DNA of 64,000 nt from assembly GCA_028688575.1 (NCBI GenBank), contig JAQTXW010000003.1, forward strand, positions 1 through 64,000, written 5' to 3'. The stretch is from Methylotenera sp. Lineage in GTDB: Bacteria; Pseudomonadota; Gammaproteobacteria; Burkholderiales; Methylophilaceae. Under the pieces are notes generated by a model. The model did not search any database. It was given only the letters and a program-made list of their open reading frames with translations, and was not told the origin of the DNA. Made by a program: the position numbers and the translations under genes. This document shows positions 56,661 to 64,000 of this stretch, in pieces; positions within the stretch are counted from its first letter, which is position 1; each line of letters begins with the position of its first letter.

Positions 56661-58886
56661 ATGATACGTACTTACTCAAGCAATCGCATGAAGGATGCGC
56701 TGTTAAATCTGGCGGTTGTTGCGCTATATCTCCTGCTGGCAAAAGCAGGTTTATTCTTCTCGCTTAAAAACACCACCATTACCATATTCTGGCCCGCAGG
56801 TGGCTTTGCGCTTGCAGTATTGCTTCTGGGTGGCTTGAAATATCTGCCAGGTATTTTATTAGGTGCAGTTTTTGCAGGATTCATGGCGGTCAGTCACCCA
56901 TTTCTGGCAATCCTGCTTGGTGTGGCTGATGCAGCGGAGTCTTATTTGGCTTACTGGCTGCTAACCCATAAACTAAAGTTCAATGTGGCTTTAGAAACGC
57001 GCCAGGATTTTTTTAAACTCACATTATTGGCAGCGGGTTTGGCCAGTGCCGCTAGTGCGCTGATTGCATCAACGGCAATGCTCTTGTTGGGGGAGATTCC
57101 AGCTAATTTGTTTCGTGAAATTGCGCTACGCTGGTGGATGGGGGATGTTTTAGGCATTGCTTTTATCACGCCGTTTATTCTGGTTTGGAAAAATCTGCCG
57201 CAAGGTTTTTTAAAGCCATCTCATCTCATTGAGTGCATGCTGGTCTTTGTCTGTGCTTTTCTGTTTGGGCAGAGTTTGTTCTTTGGCTGGTTGCATGGCT
57301 ATCAGTATGTGCCGCACAGTGTTTCGTGGATTATTCTCCTGATTGTATGGTCTGCCTTGCGTTTTGGGCGACACCATACCTCAGCCTTGCAATTACTGGT
57401 TTTCTTTCAGGCGCTGTGGAGCATCAGTGAAGGGGCTAATGCTTTTGTGCAGCAGCGTGCGCAGGGAGATCTTGCTGACTTCTGGCTCTTCGGCATGGCT
57501 ATTGCGGTGGGGGGGATGGCGCTCTCTATCATTGCAATGGAGAGTAAAAAAACGCAGAAACTTCTGAAAGAAGGTGAAGATCGCCTGCGTCTAGCATTGT
57601 CAGTGAGTAATCAGGGTTGGTTTGATGTCAATTTACGCAGTAGAGAGATGAAGCTGTGTGATGACTGCGCTAAACTGATGGGGAATCATCTGGAGGCAGC
57701 TTGTAGTGACTATGCGGTTTGGAAAATCTTTATTCACCCCGATGACTTAGACGCAGTGATCAATGCTTTTAATGAGTGTATCGCCACAGGTGAGTCTAAG
57801 GTTGTGGAGTATCGATTCCATGCTCACAAAGGTGATTGGATATGGATTAGCTCGGCAGCTAAGGTGACAGAGTGGGATGAAAGTGGGCAGGCACTAAGGC
57901 TGATTGGTACTCATACCAACATATCAGCGCGTAAGCAGATTGAGAATGAGCTGATTGAACAAAAAGAGTTTTTTCGCGTGATTACTGAAAACAGCCTGGA
58001 CTTTATAGCGGTGCTCGATTTGCAGGGGCGTCGTATTTATAACAACCAGGCTTACACCAGAATTTTTGGCGATGTAAAATCTCTGGAAGGCACTGATTCA
58101 TTTGCTGAAATTCACCCGGATGACCGTGAGCGTTTGCAGAATGTTTTTAAGAACACCATACAGTCAGGGCAAGGCCAAAAAGCTGAGTTCAGATTTTTAC
58201 TGGCAAACGGTGCAGTACGTTATATGGAGTCTTCGGGGGCGCTGATTAGAAACAGCAAAGGCGAACCTGCTTCTGTTATGGTGGTGTCGCATGATATTAC
58301 CGAGCGCAAACGTGTTGAGCAGGAGATCCAGCTTTTGGCTTTTTATGATCAATTAACACATTTGCCTAATCGCCGCTTACTAACGGACAGACTCACACAG
58401 ACCATGGCATCTAGCCGTCGTAGCGGTTGTTATTGTGCGTTAATGTTTCTTGATTTGGATAATTTTAAACCGCTGAATGATGTACATGGGCACCCAGTTG
58501 GCGATATGCTGCTGATTGAAGTTGCAGAGCGTTTGAAAAAATGTGTGCGAGAAGTGGATACGGTTTCACGCTTTGGCGGTGATGAGTTTGTCGTAGTTTT
58601 AAACGAACTGGATGAGGATTGGGCACGTTCTAAATCGCAGGCTGCCAGTGTGGCAGATAAAATCTGCACCAGCCTTGCTAAACCTTACTTGTTAACGATT
58701 AAGCATGAGGGGCGAGCCGATGCGGTGATTGAGCACCACTGCACGGCAAGCGTTGGTGTGGTTTTGTTTGTAAATCACGAGTTTGATCAAGAGGATATTA
58801 TTAAGCGGGCAGATGCCGCAATGTATGAGGCAAAAGCTTCAGGCAGAAATCAAGTGCGCTTCTTTCATGTGGAAGCTGCAAGTTAG
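56661..58886 (+). CDS. MASE1-PAS-PAS-GGDEF diguanylate cyclase
   Basis: A 741-aa inner-membrane protein. Residues about 10-300 contain eight or more hydrophobic segments with FWPAGGFALAVLLLGG and WWMGDVLGIAFITPFIL, the MASE1 sensory membrane domain. Two PAS/PAC modules follow (about 310-430 and 435-560; LIGTHTNISARK, VVSHDITERK). The C-terminal GGDEF domain (SRFGGDEFVVVL) has catalytic residues and the RxxD inhibition site (REVD). There is no EAL domain, so it should make cyclic-di-GMP in response to a membrane-sensed signal. An AAAGG ribosome-binding site is present. It stands alone, convergent with hslO. Confidence 0.93.
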   Translation: MIRTYSSNRMKDALLNLAVVALYLLLAKAGLFFSLKNTTITIFWPAGGFALAVLLLGGLKYLPGILLGAVFAGFMAVSHPFLAILLGVADAAESYLAYWLLTHKLKFNVALETRQDFFKLTLLAAGLASAASALIASTAMLLLGEIPANLFREIALRWWMGDVLGIAFITPFILVWKNLPQGFLKPSHLIECMLVFVCAFLFGQSLFFGWLHGYQYVPHSVSWIILLIVWSALRFGRHHTSALQLLVFFQALWSISEGANAFVQQRAQGDLADFWLFGMAIAVGGMALSIIAMESKKTQKLLKEGEDRLRLALSVSNQGWFDVNLRSREMKLCDDCAKLMGNHLEAACSDYAVWKIFIHPDDLDAVINAFNECIATGESKVVEYRFHAHKGDWIWISSAAKVTEWDESGQALRLIGTHTNISARKQIENELIEQKEFFRVITENSLDFIAVLDLQGRRIYNNQAYTRIFGDVKSLEGTDSFAEIHPDDRERLQNVFKNTIQSGQGQKAEFRFLLANGAVRYMESSGALIRNSKGEPASVMVVSHDITERKRVEQEIQLLAFYDQLTHLPNRRLLTDRLTQTMASSRRSGCYCALMFLDLDNFKPLNDVHGHPVGDMLLIEVAERLKKCVREVDTVSRFGGDEFVVVLNELDEDWARSKSQAASVADKICTSLAKPYLLTIKHEGRADAVIEHHCTASVGVVLFVNHEFDQEDIIKRADAAMYEAKASGRNQVRFFHVEAAS

Positions 58887-58963
58887 CGAGATGCTTAAGT
58901 CTTGGTCAGATTATTAACGCCAGATAACTTTACCAGCTAGCTTAAACAGTTTTTTTAACATGC

Positions 58964-59860
58964 CTAATGTATCTTTTTGCTAGATTGTGGTGTGATTTCA
59001 GATGCAAACAATTGTGTGGCATCTACAGCATCAAATTGGTAGTGTGCACCGCAAAAATCGCAATTGATGTCAATTTTTCCTTGTTCTTGCAGAATACTTT
59101 TTAGTTCCTCATCCCCTAGCATGCGCAGCATGCCCGCTACGTTTTTGCGTGAGCAGCTACAATAAAATTTTGTATGGCTCGCTTCAAACAAGCGCACGTT
59201 CTCCTCATGAAATAAGCGATGCAGCAGCGTTTCTGTTGGAAGCTGCAATAACTCCTCATCGGTGATGGTATCTGCCAGGTGCCCTACACGATTCCACGTA
59301 TCTATGTCATGCTCATGGGTGATTTGGTTCATGGTGTCAGGTAGTTTTTGCAGCAACATACCCGCGGCAGTATTGCCATCACAACTGAGCCAGATTTTTG
59401 TGTCAATTTGCTCTGAGCGTAGCATGTAGTTTTCCAGAATGGTGCTGATACTGTCACCCTCCAGCGCAACAATCCCCTGATAGGTTTGCCCGCCGTCTTT
59501 GGGGTCGAGTGTAATCATGAACTGCCCTTGCACTAACACATCAAAAAGAGTTTGCGTGTCTTGTATCTCGCCAGACCACTTGACGGTGGCGCGTATGCCA
59601 AATTCTGAGCTGCACTCCACTACCAGGAGTTTGAGTGGGCCTTTGGCCTGAATTTGTAGCACGAGTGCGCCATGCATTTTGAGGGTGGCGGTGAGCAGGG
59701 CGCTTGCTGCCATCAGTTCACCTAGCGCACGTTTTAAGCCCTGCGGCAGTTCTTGCTTGTTTAAGGCGAGTTGCAGTGTGTGGGTCAGGTTAACCAGGCT
59801 GCCTCGTACTGGGGTGTCTTCAAATATAAAGCGCTGTAGTGAATCGGTAAGTTTTTCCAT
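58964..59860 (-). CDS. hslO: Redox-regulated chaperone Hsp33
   Basis: A 298-aa holdase activated by oxidation. The four zinc cysteines are FYCSCSRKN (CxC) and NCDFCGAHYQF (CxxC) near the C-terminus. The N-terminal domain has RGSLVNLTHTLQ and the ALGELMAASALLTATLK block. The length agrees with E. coli HslO (292 aa). It protects proteins during oxidative stress. It is divergent from the TonB-dependent receptor gene. Confidence 0.96.
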   Translation of the reverse strand: MEKLTDSLQRFIFEDTPVRGSLVNLTHTLQLALNKQELPQGLKRALGELMAASALLTATLKMHGALVLQIQAKGPLKLLVVECSSEFGIRATVKWSGEIQDTQTLFDVLVQGQFMITLDPKDGGQTYQGIVALEGDSISTILENYMLRSEQIDTKIWLSCDGNTAAGMLLQKLPDTMNQITHEHDIDTWNRVGHLADTITDEELLQLPTETLLHRLFHEENVRLFEASHTKFYCSCSRKNVAGMLRMLGDEELKSILQEQGKIDINCDFCGAHYQFDAVDATQLFASEITPQSSKKIH

Positions 59861-59917
59861 TACAACATTTTAACATTGCTTGTTTTTTTAATTTAACTAA
59901 AAATCTATTTTTTAATT

Positions 59918-59936
59918 GCAAATGAGAATGGTTATC
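59918..59936 (+). promoter_or_regulatory. Fur box upstream of the TonB-dependent receptor
   Basis: GCAAATGAGAATGGTTATC matches the 19-bp Fur consensus GATAATGATAATCATTATC at 14 positions by hand count. It lies 45 bp before the receptor ATG and overlaps a probable sigma-70 promoter (TTGCAA at 59916-59921, 18-bp spacer, TAGAAT at 59940-59945). Iron-replete Fur would block that promoter. It is also about 58 bp from the divergent hslO start. Confidence 0.72.
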
Positions 59937-59980
59937 ATGTAGAATCTCATCATATTAATCAATATGTGCAAGGACATCAA

Positions 59981-62044
59981 ATGGCTCAACCTAACCTAAA
60001 ATATAAACGACACTTGCTGGTTGTAGCGGTTAGTTCCGCACTGACTTATCAATTCCCAGTGATGGCAGCCGAAATAACTTTGCCACGCATAGACGTCATT
60101 GGCGAATATGCCTTGGCAGTCTCTAAGCAGCCAGGCTCTATTGCTGTTATTGACGAAGAGCAGCTTGTGCTGTCACAGCCCTTATCAACACAAGATGCGC
60201 TTAAGTCAGTGCCAGGTATAGTAATACGCGAAGAAGAAGGTTTTGGCTTTATCCCTAATATAGGTATGCGTGGTTTAAATCCTAACCGAAGCCAGAAACT
60301 ACTGGTGCTGGAAGATGGTGTGCCAGTGGCACCAGGCTTGTTTTTGGCCAACGAGTCTTATTACAGCCCGCGGGTTGAGCGCATGCAGAGTATCGAGGTG
60401 TTAAAAGGTGCGGCAGGATTGCGCTATGGTCCAACTACCATAGGTGGTGTGATTAATTACAAAACAAAGGCGCCAGAAGATGGCGTAAAGCTCACAGCAA
60501 GAGTTGGCAGTAATGGCTTTAGGTTGCTGGGTGTGGACGCTGGGGGTGCTAGCCCGTCAAATGAGGCGGTTGCAGGGATTAGCGTGGTAACTTCACGCGG
60601 TGATGGATTTAGACATAATGGCTTTGATTTGAACGATGTGGTAGTCAAGGGAGGGTTACAAATAAATGACAACCAATGGTTGAGCGCAAAGTTTACTTAT
60701 TATGACAATGAGGTGAATACTTCATACGTGGGCTTGAGACCAAACGAATACAAAAATAACCCAGGTAAGAATCCAGCGCCAAACGATTACTTTATCACGG
60801 ATAGAAAATCGTTCGATATTAACCACGAGTGGGAGATTACGCATGGTGTCAAATTGAACACTTTGCTGTATTGGAGCAATCTAAATCGTGATTTCTGGCG
60901 CCGTGATATTGCAAGCAGAACGATTGATGGAACTACGTTTGTCGCATGTAATGGCGTAAGTAACTGTATGACTGGGCGTAATCGTGAGTTTGAAATGTTT
61001 GGCTTGGACTCACGTTTGTTCATCACGCATCAAAGTTTTGGTATCAAGAATGAAACGGAAATTGGCGTACGTCTACACCATGATGCTTTAAGCAATAAAA
61101 CCGTGCGTTCAAAAACCGACCCTAACGCAAGGTCAGGAGCGCTTACAGGTGACGACTCACAAAAAGCTGAAGGCTTGGCACTCTATGCACAAAACCGCTT
61201 TGTGTTGAATGGAAAATTTGCCTTGACTCCAGGCCTACGTGTTGAGTCTTATGACCAAAAACGAAAAAATGAGTTAACCAGTGTGGCTGGTAAAACCAAT
61301 AATACTGAGGTGATGCCAGGCGTGGGCGCGACATGGCAGGTCGCACCACAAGCACAGTTGTTTGCAGGAGCATTCAAGGGGTTTTCACCTGCGATGGTGG
61401 CCACTGCAATTTCAGGTGACGGTGTGGACCAACAGTTAGACGCAGAGCGCTCTACTAACTATGAAATTGGAGTGCGTGGCGTCATGCAGCGATTCACCTA
61501 TGAGGCAACATTGTTTCGCATGGACTTTGAAAACCAGATTGTAAACCAGAGTTTATCCAGTGGTATAACTCAAGCCAACGGTGGGGAAACTTTAAATCAG
61601 GGTGTCGAAGTGGCACTGGAATATGAGATAGGCAGTGGGTGGAGTGTGAATGGAAATGCCACTTATGTGCAGATTGCAGAGTTTAGAAATAATGCATTAG
61701 GCCCAGTGGGTAATCGGTTGCCGTATGCTCCCGAGCTCAGCAGTAATATGAATGTAAATTACAAAACTGGTGGTTTTAAAGCCAATCTAGGTGCATATTA
61801 TGTGTCAAGCCAGTTTGCTGATGCAGCAAATACCAAAGTAGAAAATGCCATTGGTACGCTAGGTGAAATACCAGGTTACACCACGTTCAACCTGAATGCA
61901 CATTATGATGTGGATAAGCAATGGTCGTTATTTGGTACTGTACGTAATTTGTTTGATAAAAAGTACATTGCAAGCCGCAATCCTGATGGCATTTTCCCTG
62001 GTGTGGGGCGTAATCTGGAGGTGGGGGCGAGTTATAAGTTTTAG
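59981..62044 (+). CDS. TonB-dependent outer-membrane receptor, FecA-like
   Basis: The protein is 687 aa from the ATG giving MAQPNLKYKR, which has AAGGA 6 nt upstream; the ORF-track start at a GTG five codons earlier lacks this. A signal peptide ends at FPVMAAE. The plug domain follows (PGSIAVIDEEQLVLSQPLS, LVLEDGVPVAPG, IEVLKGAAGLRYGPTTIGG), then the 22-strand barrel ending in GASYKF. Plug motifs resemble ferric-citrate/siderophore receptors of the FecA group. It has no N-terminal signalling domain. With the upstream Fur box it is probably an iron-regulated ferric-chelate importer; the ligand is not determinable. Confidence 0.92.
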   Translation: MAQPNLKYKRHLLVVAVSSALTYQFPVMAAEITLPRIDVIGEYALAVSKQPGSIAVIDEEQLVLSQPLSTQDALKSVPGIVIREEEGFGFIPNIGMRGLNPNRSQKLLVLEDGVPVAPGLFLANESYYSPRVERMQSIEVLKGAAGLRYGPTTIGGVINYKTKAPEDGVKLTARVGSNGFRLLGVDAGGASPSNEAVAGISVVTSRGDGFRHNGFDLNDVVVKGGLQINDNQWLSAKFTYYDNEVNTSYVGLRPNEYKNNPGKNPAPNDYFITDRKSFDINHEWEITHGVKLNTLLYWSNLNRDFWRRDIASRTIDGTTFVACNGVSNCMTGRNREFEMFGLDSRLFITHQSFGIKNETEIGVRLHHDALSNKTVRSKTDPNARSGALTGDDSQKAEGLALYAQNRFVLNGKFALTPGLRVESYDQKRKNELTSVAGKTNNTEVMPGVGATWQVAPQAQLFAGAFKGFSPAMVATAISGDGVDQQLDAERSTNYEIGVRGVMQRFTYEATLFRMDFENQIVNQSLSSGITQANGGETLNQGVEVALEYEIGSGWSVNGNATYVQIAEFRNNALGPVGNRLPYAPELSSNMNVNYKTGGFKANLGAYYVSSQFADAANTKVENAIGTLGEIPGYTTFNLNAHYDVDKQWSLFGTVRNLFDKKYIASRNPDGIFPGVGRNLEVGASYKF

Positions 62045-62100
62045 TCATACGTTACGGTGCACCTGCTTAGCTGAGGTACAGTATCAAGCGTTGCCATTGC

Positions 62101-62129
62101 AAAGCCGCAAATTAAATTGCGGCTTTTTT
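62101..62129 (+). terminator. Intrinsic terminator of the TonB-dependent receptor gene
   Basis: AAAGCCGCAA and TTGCGGCTTT form a perfect 10-bp stem with a 6-nt loop, followed by TTT. It lies 57 bp past the receptor stop and before the convergent gluQ stop. Since the arms begin with AAA, it may also work in the other direction for gluQ. Confidence 0.85.
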
Positions 62130-62144
62130 AGGCACTCTAGTTCA

Positions 62145-63053
62145 TTAGCTTGAAGTGACTTGAGTGGACGCTGCTATTTTTCTCACTTTTGGAATGTTGC
62201 TTAATTGCCAATGAGAATCACACCAGAGCCAAATTTCACTTAATGACGCACTTTTTAAGGCTAAAGGTGGTTGCTGTCCTAGAAAAGACAAAGCGGCATA
62301 CAGCAACTGATTGGTACTGCTCGACTCAATCGATTTTGCCAAGGTCTGCTTGCTTAACTTTTCCCCCGAGGCATTCGTTGCGATGGGTATGTGCGCATAT
62401 TCAGGCGTAGTATAGTCTAGGTGCCGTTGTAGGTAGATCTGGCGCGGGGTAGAGTCTAGTAAATCTGCACCGCGCACAATATGGGTGACGCCTTGTGCTG
62501 CATCATCTGCTACTACGGCTAATTGATAAGCAAATAAACCGTCGGCGCGTTTTAAAATAAAGTCACCTACTTGCTGGCTTAGATTCTGTTTGATACTGCC
62601 CTGAATCGCATCATTAAAACAGATGTCCACATCATCAGTTTTTATACGCCACGCTGCTGGTGCATTCCGTTTTAATGGCTGGTGCAGGCAGGTTTGCGGA
62701 TAAATAAGCCCATCAATTCCTGATTGATGGCTGGAGTCTGCGATTTCTTTACGTGTGCAGGTGCATGGGTAAATAAGATTTTTATCTTTTAATAGCTGAA
62801 GTACTTCGGCGTAAGCATCATTGCGTAAGCTTTGATAGATGACCTTGCCTTGCCACTCAAAGCCAAACGCTTCAAGCTGATGCAGGATGGTGTCGGCTGC
62901 CCCTTTAATTTCACGCGGTTTGTCTAAATCTTCCATGCGCACCAGCCAATGTCCGCGGTTTGCTTTGGCTTCACAAAAGCTGGCAACTGCCGCAACTAAC
63001 GAGCCAAAGTGTAACGGACCTGTGGGTGAGGGCGCAAAGCGGCCAATATACAT
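62145..63053 (-). CDS. gluQ: Glutamyl-Q tRNA(Asp) synthetase
   Basis: The protein is 302 aa from the ATG giving MYIGRFAPSPTGPLHF; the ORF-track start 28 codons upstream lies in the neighbouring gene. It attaches glutamate to queuosine in tRNA(Asp). Motifs are RFAPSPTGPLHFGSLVAA (HIGH-like) and GEKLSKQTLAKSI (KMSKS-like). A zinc site is formed by YPCTCTRKE and YPQTCLH. It lacks the anticodon-binding C-terminal half of GltX, as expected for GluQ. It directly follows the DUF3301 gene on the same strand. Confidence 0.95.
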   Translation of the reverse strand: MYIGRFAPSPTGPLHFGSLVAAVASFCEAKANRGHWLVRMEDLDKPREIKGAADTILHQLEAFGFEWQGKVIYQSLRNDAYAEVLQLLKDKNLIYPCTCTRKEIADSSHQSGIDGLIYPQTCLHQPLKRNAPAAWRIKTDDVDICFNDAIQGSIKQNLSQQVGDFILKRADGLFAYQLAVVADDAAQGVTHIVRGADLLDSTPRQIYLQRHLDYTTPEYAHIPIATNASGEKLSKQTLAKSIESSSTNQLLYAALSFLGQQPPLALKSASLSEIWLWCDSHWQLSNIPKVRKIAASTQVTSS

Positions 63054-63055
63054 GG

Positions 63056-63376
63056 TTAAATATAGTGAATGTCGGGTTGTAAATAAGGCGGAATATGCCA
63101 ACTGCTGAGTTGGTTGCCAAGTAAAATTAAATGGCATGGCAGGCGTTCACTGCCATTTGGACTTACCTCAAATGCATAAGTACGCAGCAACTGCACGTGC
63201 CCATGGCGGTTTCTCCCAAACCAGATTTTGCTACAGGCCACGCTTTCATCCAGAAGTTGCAGGTTAAGCTTAGTCGCGAGCTCTCTACCCAGTAAAATTG
63301 CACGTTCACGCTTACTTAAACTGTCCATCCAAAACCAGGTGATTGCTGCCAAAATTACAATTAACATGAGTTCCAT
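63056..63376 (-). CDS. DUF3301 family small membrane protein
   Basis: A 106-aa protein with an N-terminal hydrophobic segment (MLIVILAAITWFWMDSL) and a soluble C-terminal part. The ERAILLGRELATKLNLQLLDESVACSKIWF block is the DUF3301 pattern. Function is unknown. It precedes gluQ by 2 bp, so the two are almost certainly co-transcribed. Confidence 0.82.
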   Translation of the reverse strand: MELMLIVILAAITWFWMDSLSKRERAILLGRELATKLNLQLLDESVACSKIWFGRNRHGHVQLLRTYAFEVSPNGSERLPCHLILLGNQLSSWHIPPYLQPDIHYI

Positions 63377-63668
63377 TTGTAGTGATTCGATATTTAAGTT
63401 GATAAGTTTTATAAAACGCTAGATTAAGGGATTTCAAGGTAATATGTATCATTAAAATAACGCTACCCATTGGGGTTACAATTTAGCCTGATTTGCACCA
63501 TAATAACTAAAGCTTGGCAAACATGATATGCGCTTTTGCTTGGGTTGCCACGGCGAGCTTTAGCCCTTGCGTAATATTACGTGAATTTTAAGTTGAACAA
63601 AGTGTTTATTAAGTGATTGTAACGGTTCTCTTCAATCAGGCATCCCTAATCAAAGTTGAGTGAATGAA

Positions 63669-64000
63669 ATGCGTGAAAAACAGGCGATTAGTGCTTATTT
63701 AAAATTGTTACAGGGCAAGGGCGCCAATAGTGCACTCTTACACGCTAGATCATCTTTTTTAGATAAGCTTGGTCACGCGTTGTCAGGTAAACAGCATAAT
63801 GGCCATGACTATCGCACTGTGGTTGAAGAGGTCATGGACACTATCCCAGGGGATGACTGGCATGACTGCCTGACCGCTGCACGCGAGTTCTACCCATTTT
63901 GGCTGGGCGATATAAAAGCCATTGCTGCACTTAATCTTAACCCTGGTTTTGAAACTGAAGTTTTGCAATGGAAGCCAGATTTTGCCTCATTAAAGTCATT
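63669..64000 (+). CDS. Partial ORF of unknown function running off the right edge
   Basis: An open frame of at least 110 codons starts at an ATG giving MREKQAISAYLKLLQGKGAN and stays open to the window end, so it is missing from the ORF track. The visible part is soluble, helix-rich, with a His/Asp/Trp-rich middle (GDDWHDCLTAAREFYPFWLG). I do not recognise the family. An overlapping shorter ATG in another frame stops after 12 codons and can be ignored. Codon use looks like the rest of the window. Confidence 0.65.
   Translation, partial: MREKQAISAYLKLLQGKGANSALLHARSSFLDKLGHALSGKQHNGHDYRTVVEEVMDTIPGDDWHDCLTAAREFYPFWLGDIKAIAALNLNPGFETEVLQWKPDFASLKS

Noticed and set aside
1-64000. tRNA, rRNA or CRISPR loci
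   Set aside because: Intergenic stretches were read for cloverleaf-type arms, rRNA motifs and regularly spaced repeats; none was found. Short or divergent RNA genes could still be missed without a covariance search.

Overview
The window looks like a contiguous piece of a betaproteobacterial chromosome. The lineage is probably Methylophilaceae (Methylotenera/Methylophilus-like). That placement is inferred from moderate GC, the housekeeping gene orders (tyrA-aroA-cmk-rpsA-ihfB-lapB-pyrF, yhdP-nit-tldD, metG divergent from mrp) and the protein sequences; no database was searched. Nearly all of it is ordinary chromosomal gene content, with a mobile-element scar at the left edge. I saw no rRNA, tRNA, CRISPR array or prophage.

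Left edge (1-666): the last codons of an IS21-family istB and that element's right end, then a structured non-coding stretch. That stretch carries a near-perfect sigma-54 promoter motif on the minus strand, two hairpins and a strong terminator. Together they predict a small RNA of about 158 nt.

0.67-15.3 kb: greB with a small membrane protein; an AddB-like nuclease and AddA-like helicase-nuclease pair (DNA double-strand-end processing); a YqaA-family membrane protein; a large PAS-GGDEF-EAL protein; and mfd. DNA repair and transcription-repair coupling genes are grouped here.

15.4-25.6 kb: an orphan 242-aa protein, the yhdP-nitrilase-tldD operon (envelope lipid transport, metabolite repair, peptide maturation), an ABC-F ATPase starting with TTG, and a 187-aa protein of unknown function.

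25.9-31.5 kb: a probable signalling cluster (four-CBS/PAS/GGDEF protein, XRE-PAS regulator, convergent winged-helix-like protein), ychJ and prfC.

31.6-42.5 kb: mrp/apbC, metG, comEA, pyrF, lapB, ihfB, rpsA, cmk, aroA and tyrA. The S1 protein has only five S1 domains, and lapA is missing from in front of lapB.

42.6-47.1 kb: a three-gene operon with a PstS-like periplasmic protein, an outer-membrane beta-barrel and a membrane PAS-GGDEF-EAL sensor. This is a candidate envelope-to-cyclic-di-GMP signalling module.

47.2-64 kb: the two N-degron transferases bpt and aat side by side, an ExoD-family protein, ygiQ, a TraB/GumN-family protein, lipocalin blc, a DUF502 protein, an RsuA-type pseudouridine synthase, aqpZ, a SpoU methyltransferase, a MASE1-PAS-GGDEF cyclase, hslO, a Fur-box-controlled FecA-like receptor, gluQ, a DUF3301 protein and a truncated ORF at the right edge. 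Four separate GGDEF proteins in 64 kb point to a cell with rich cyclic-di-GMP signalling.
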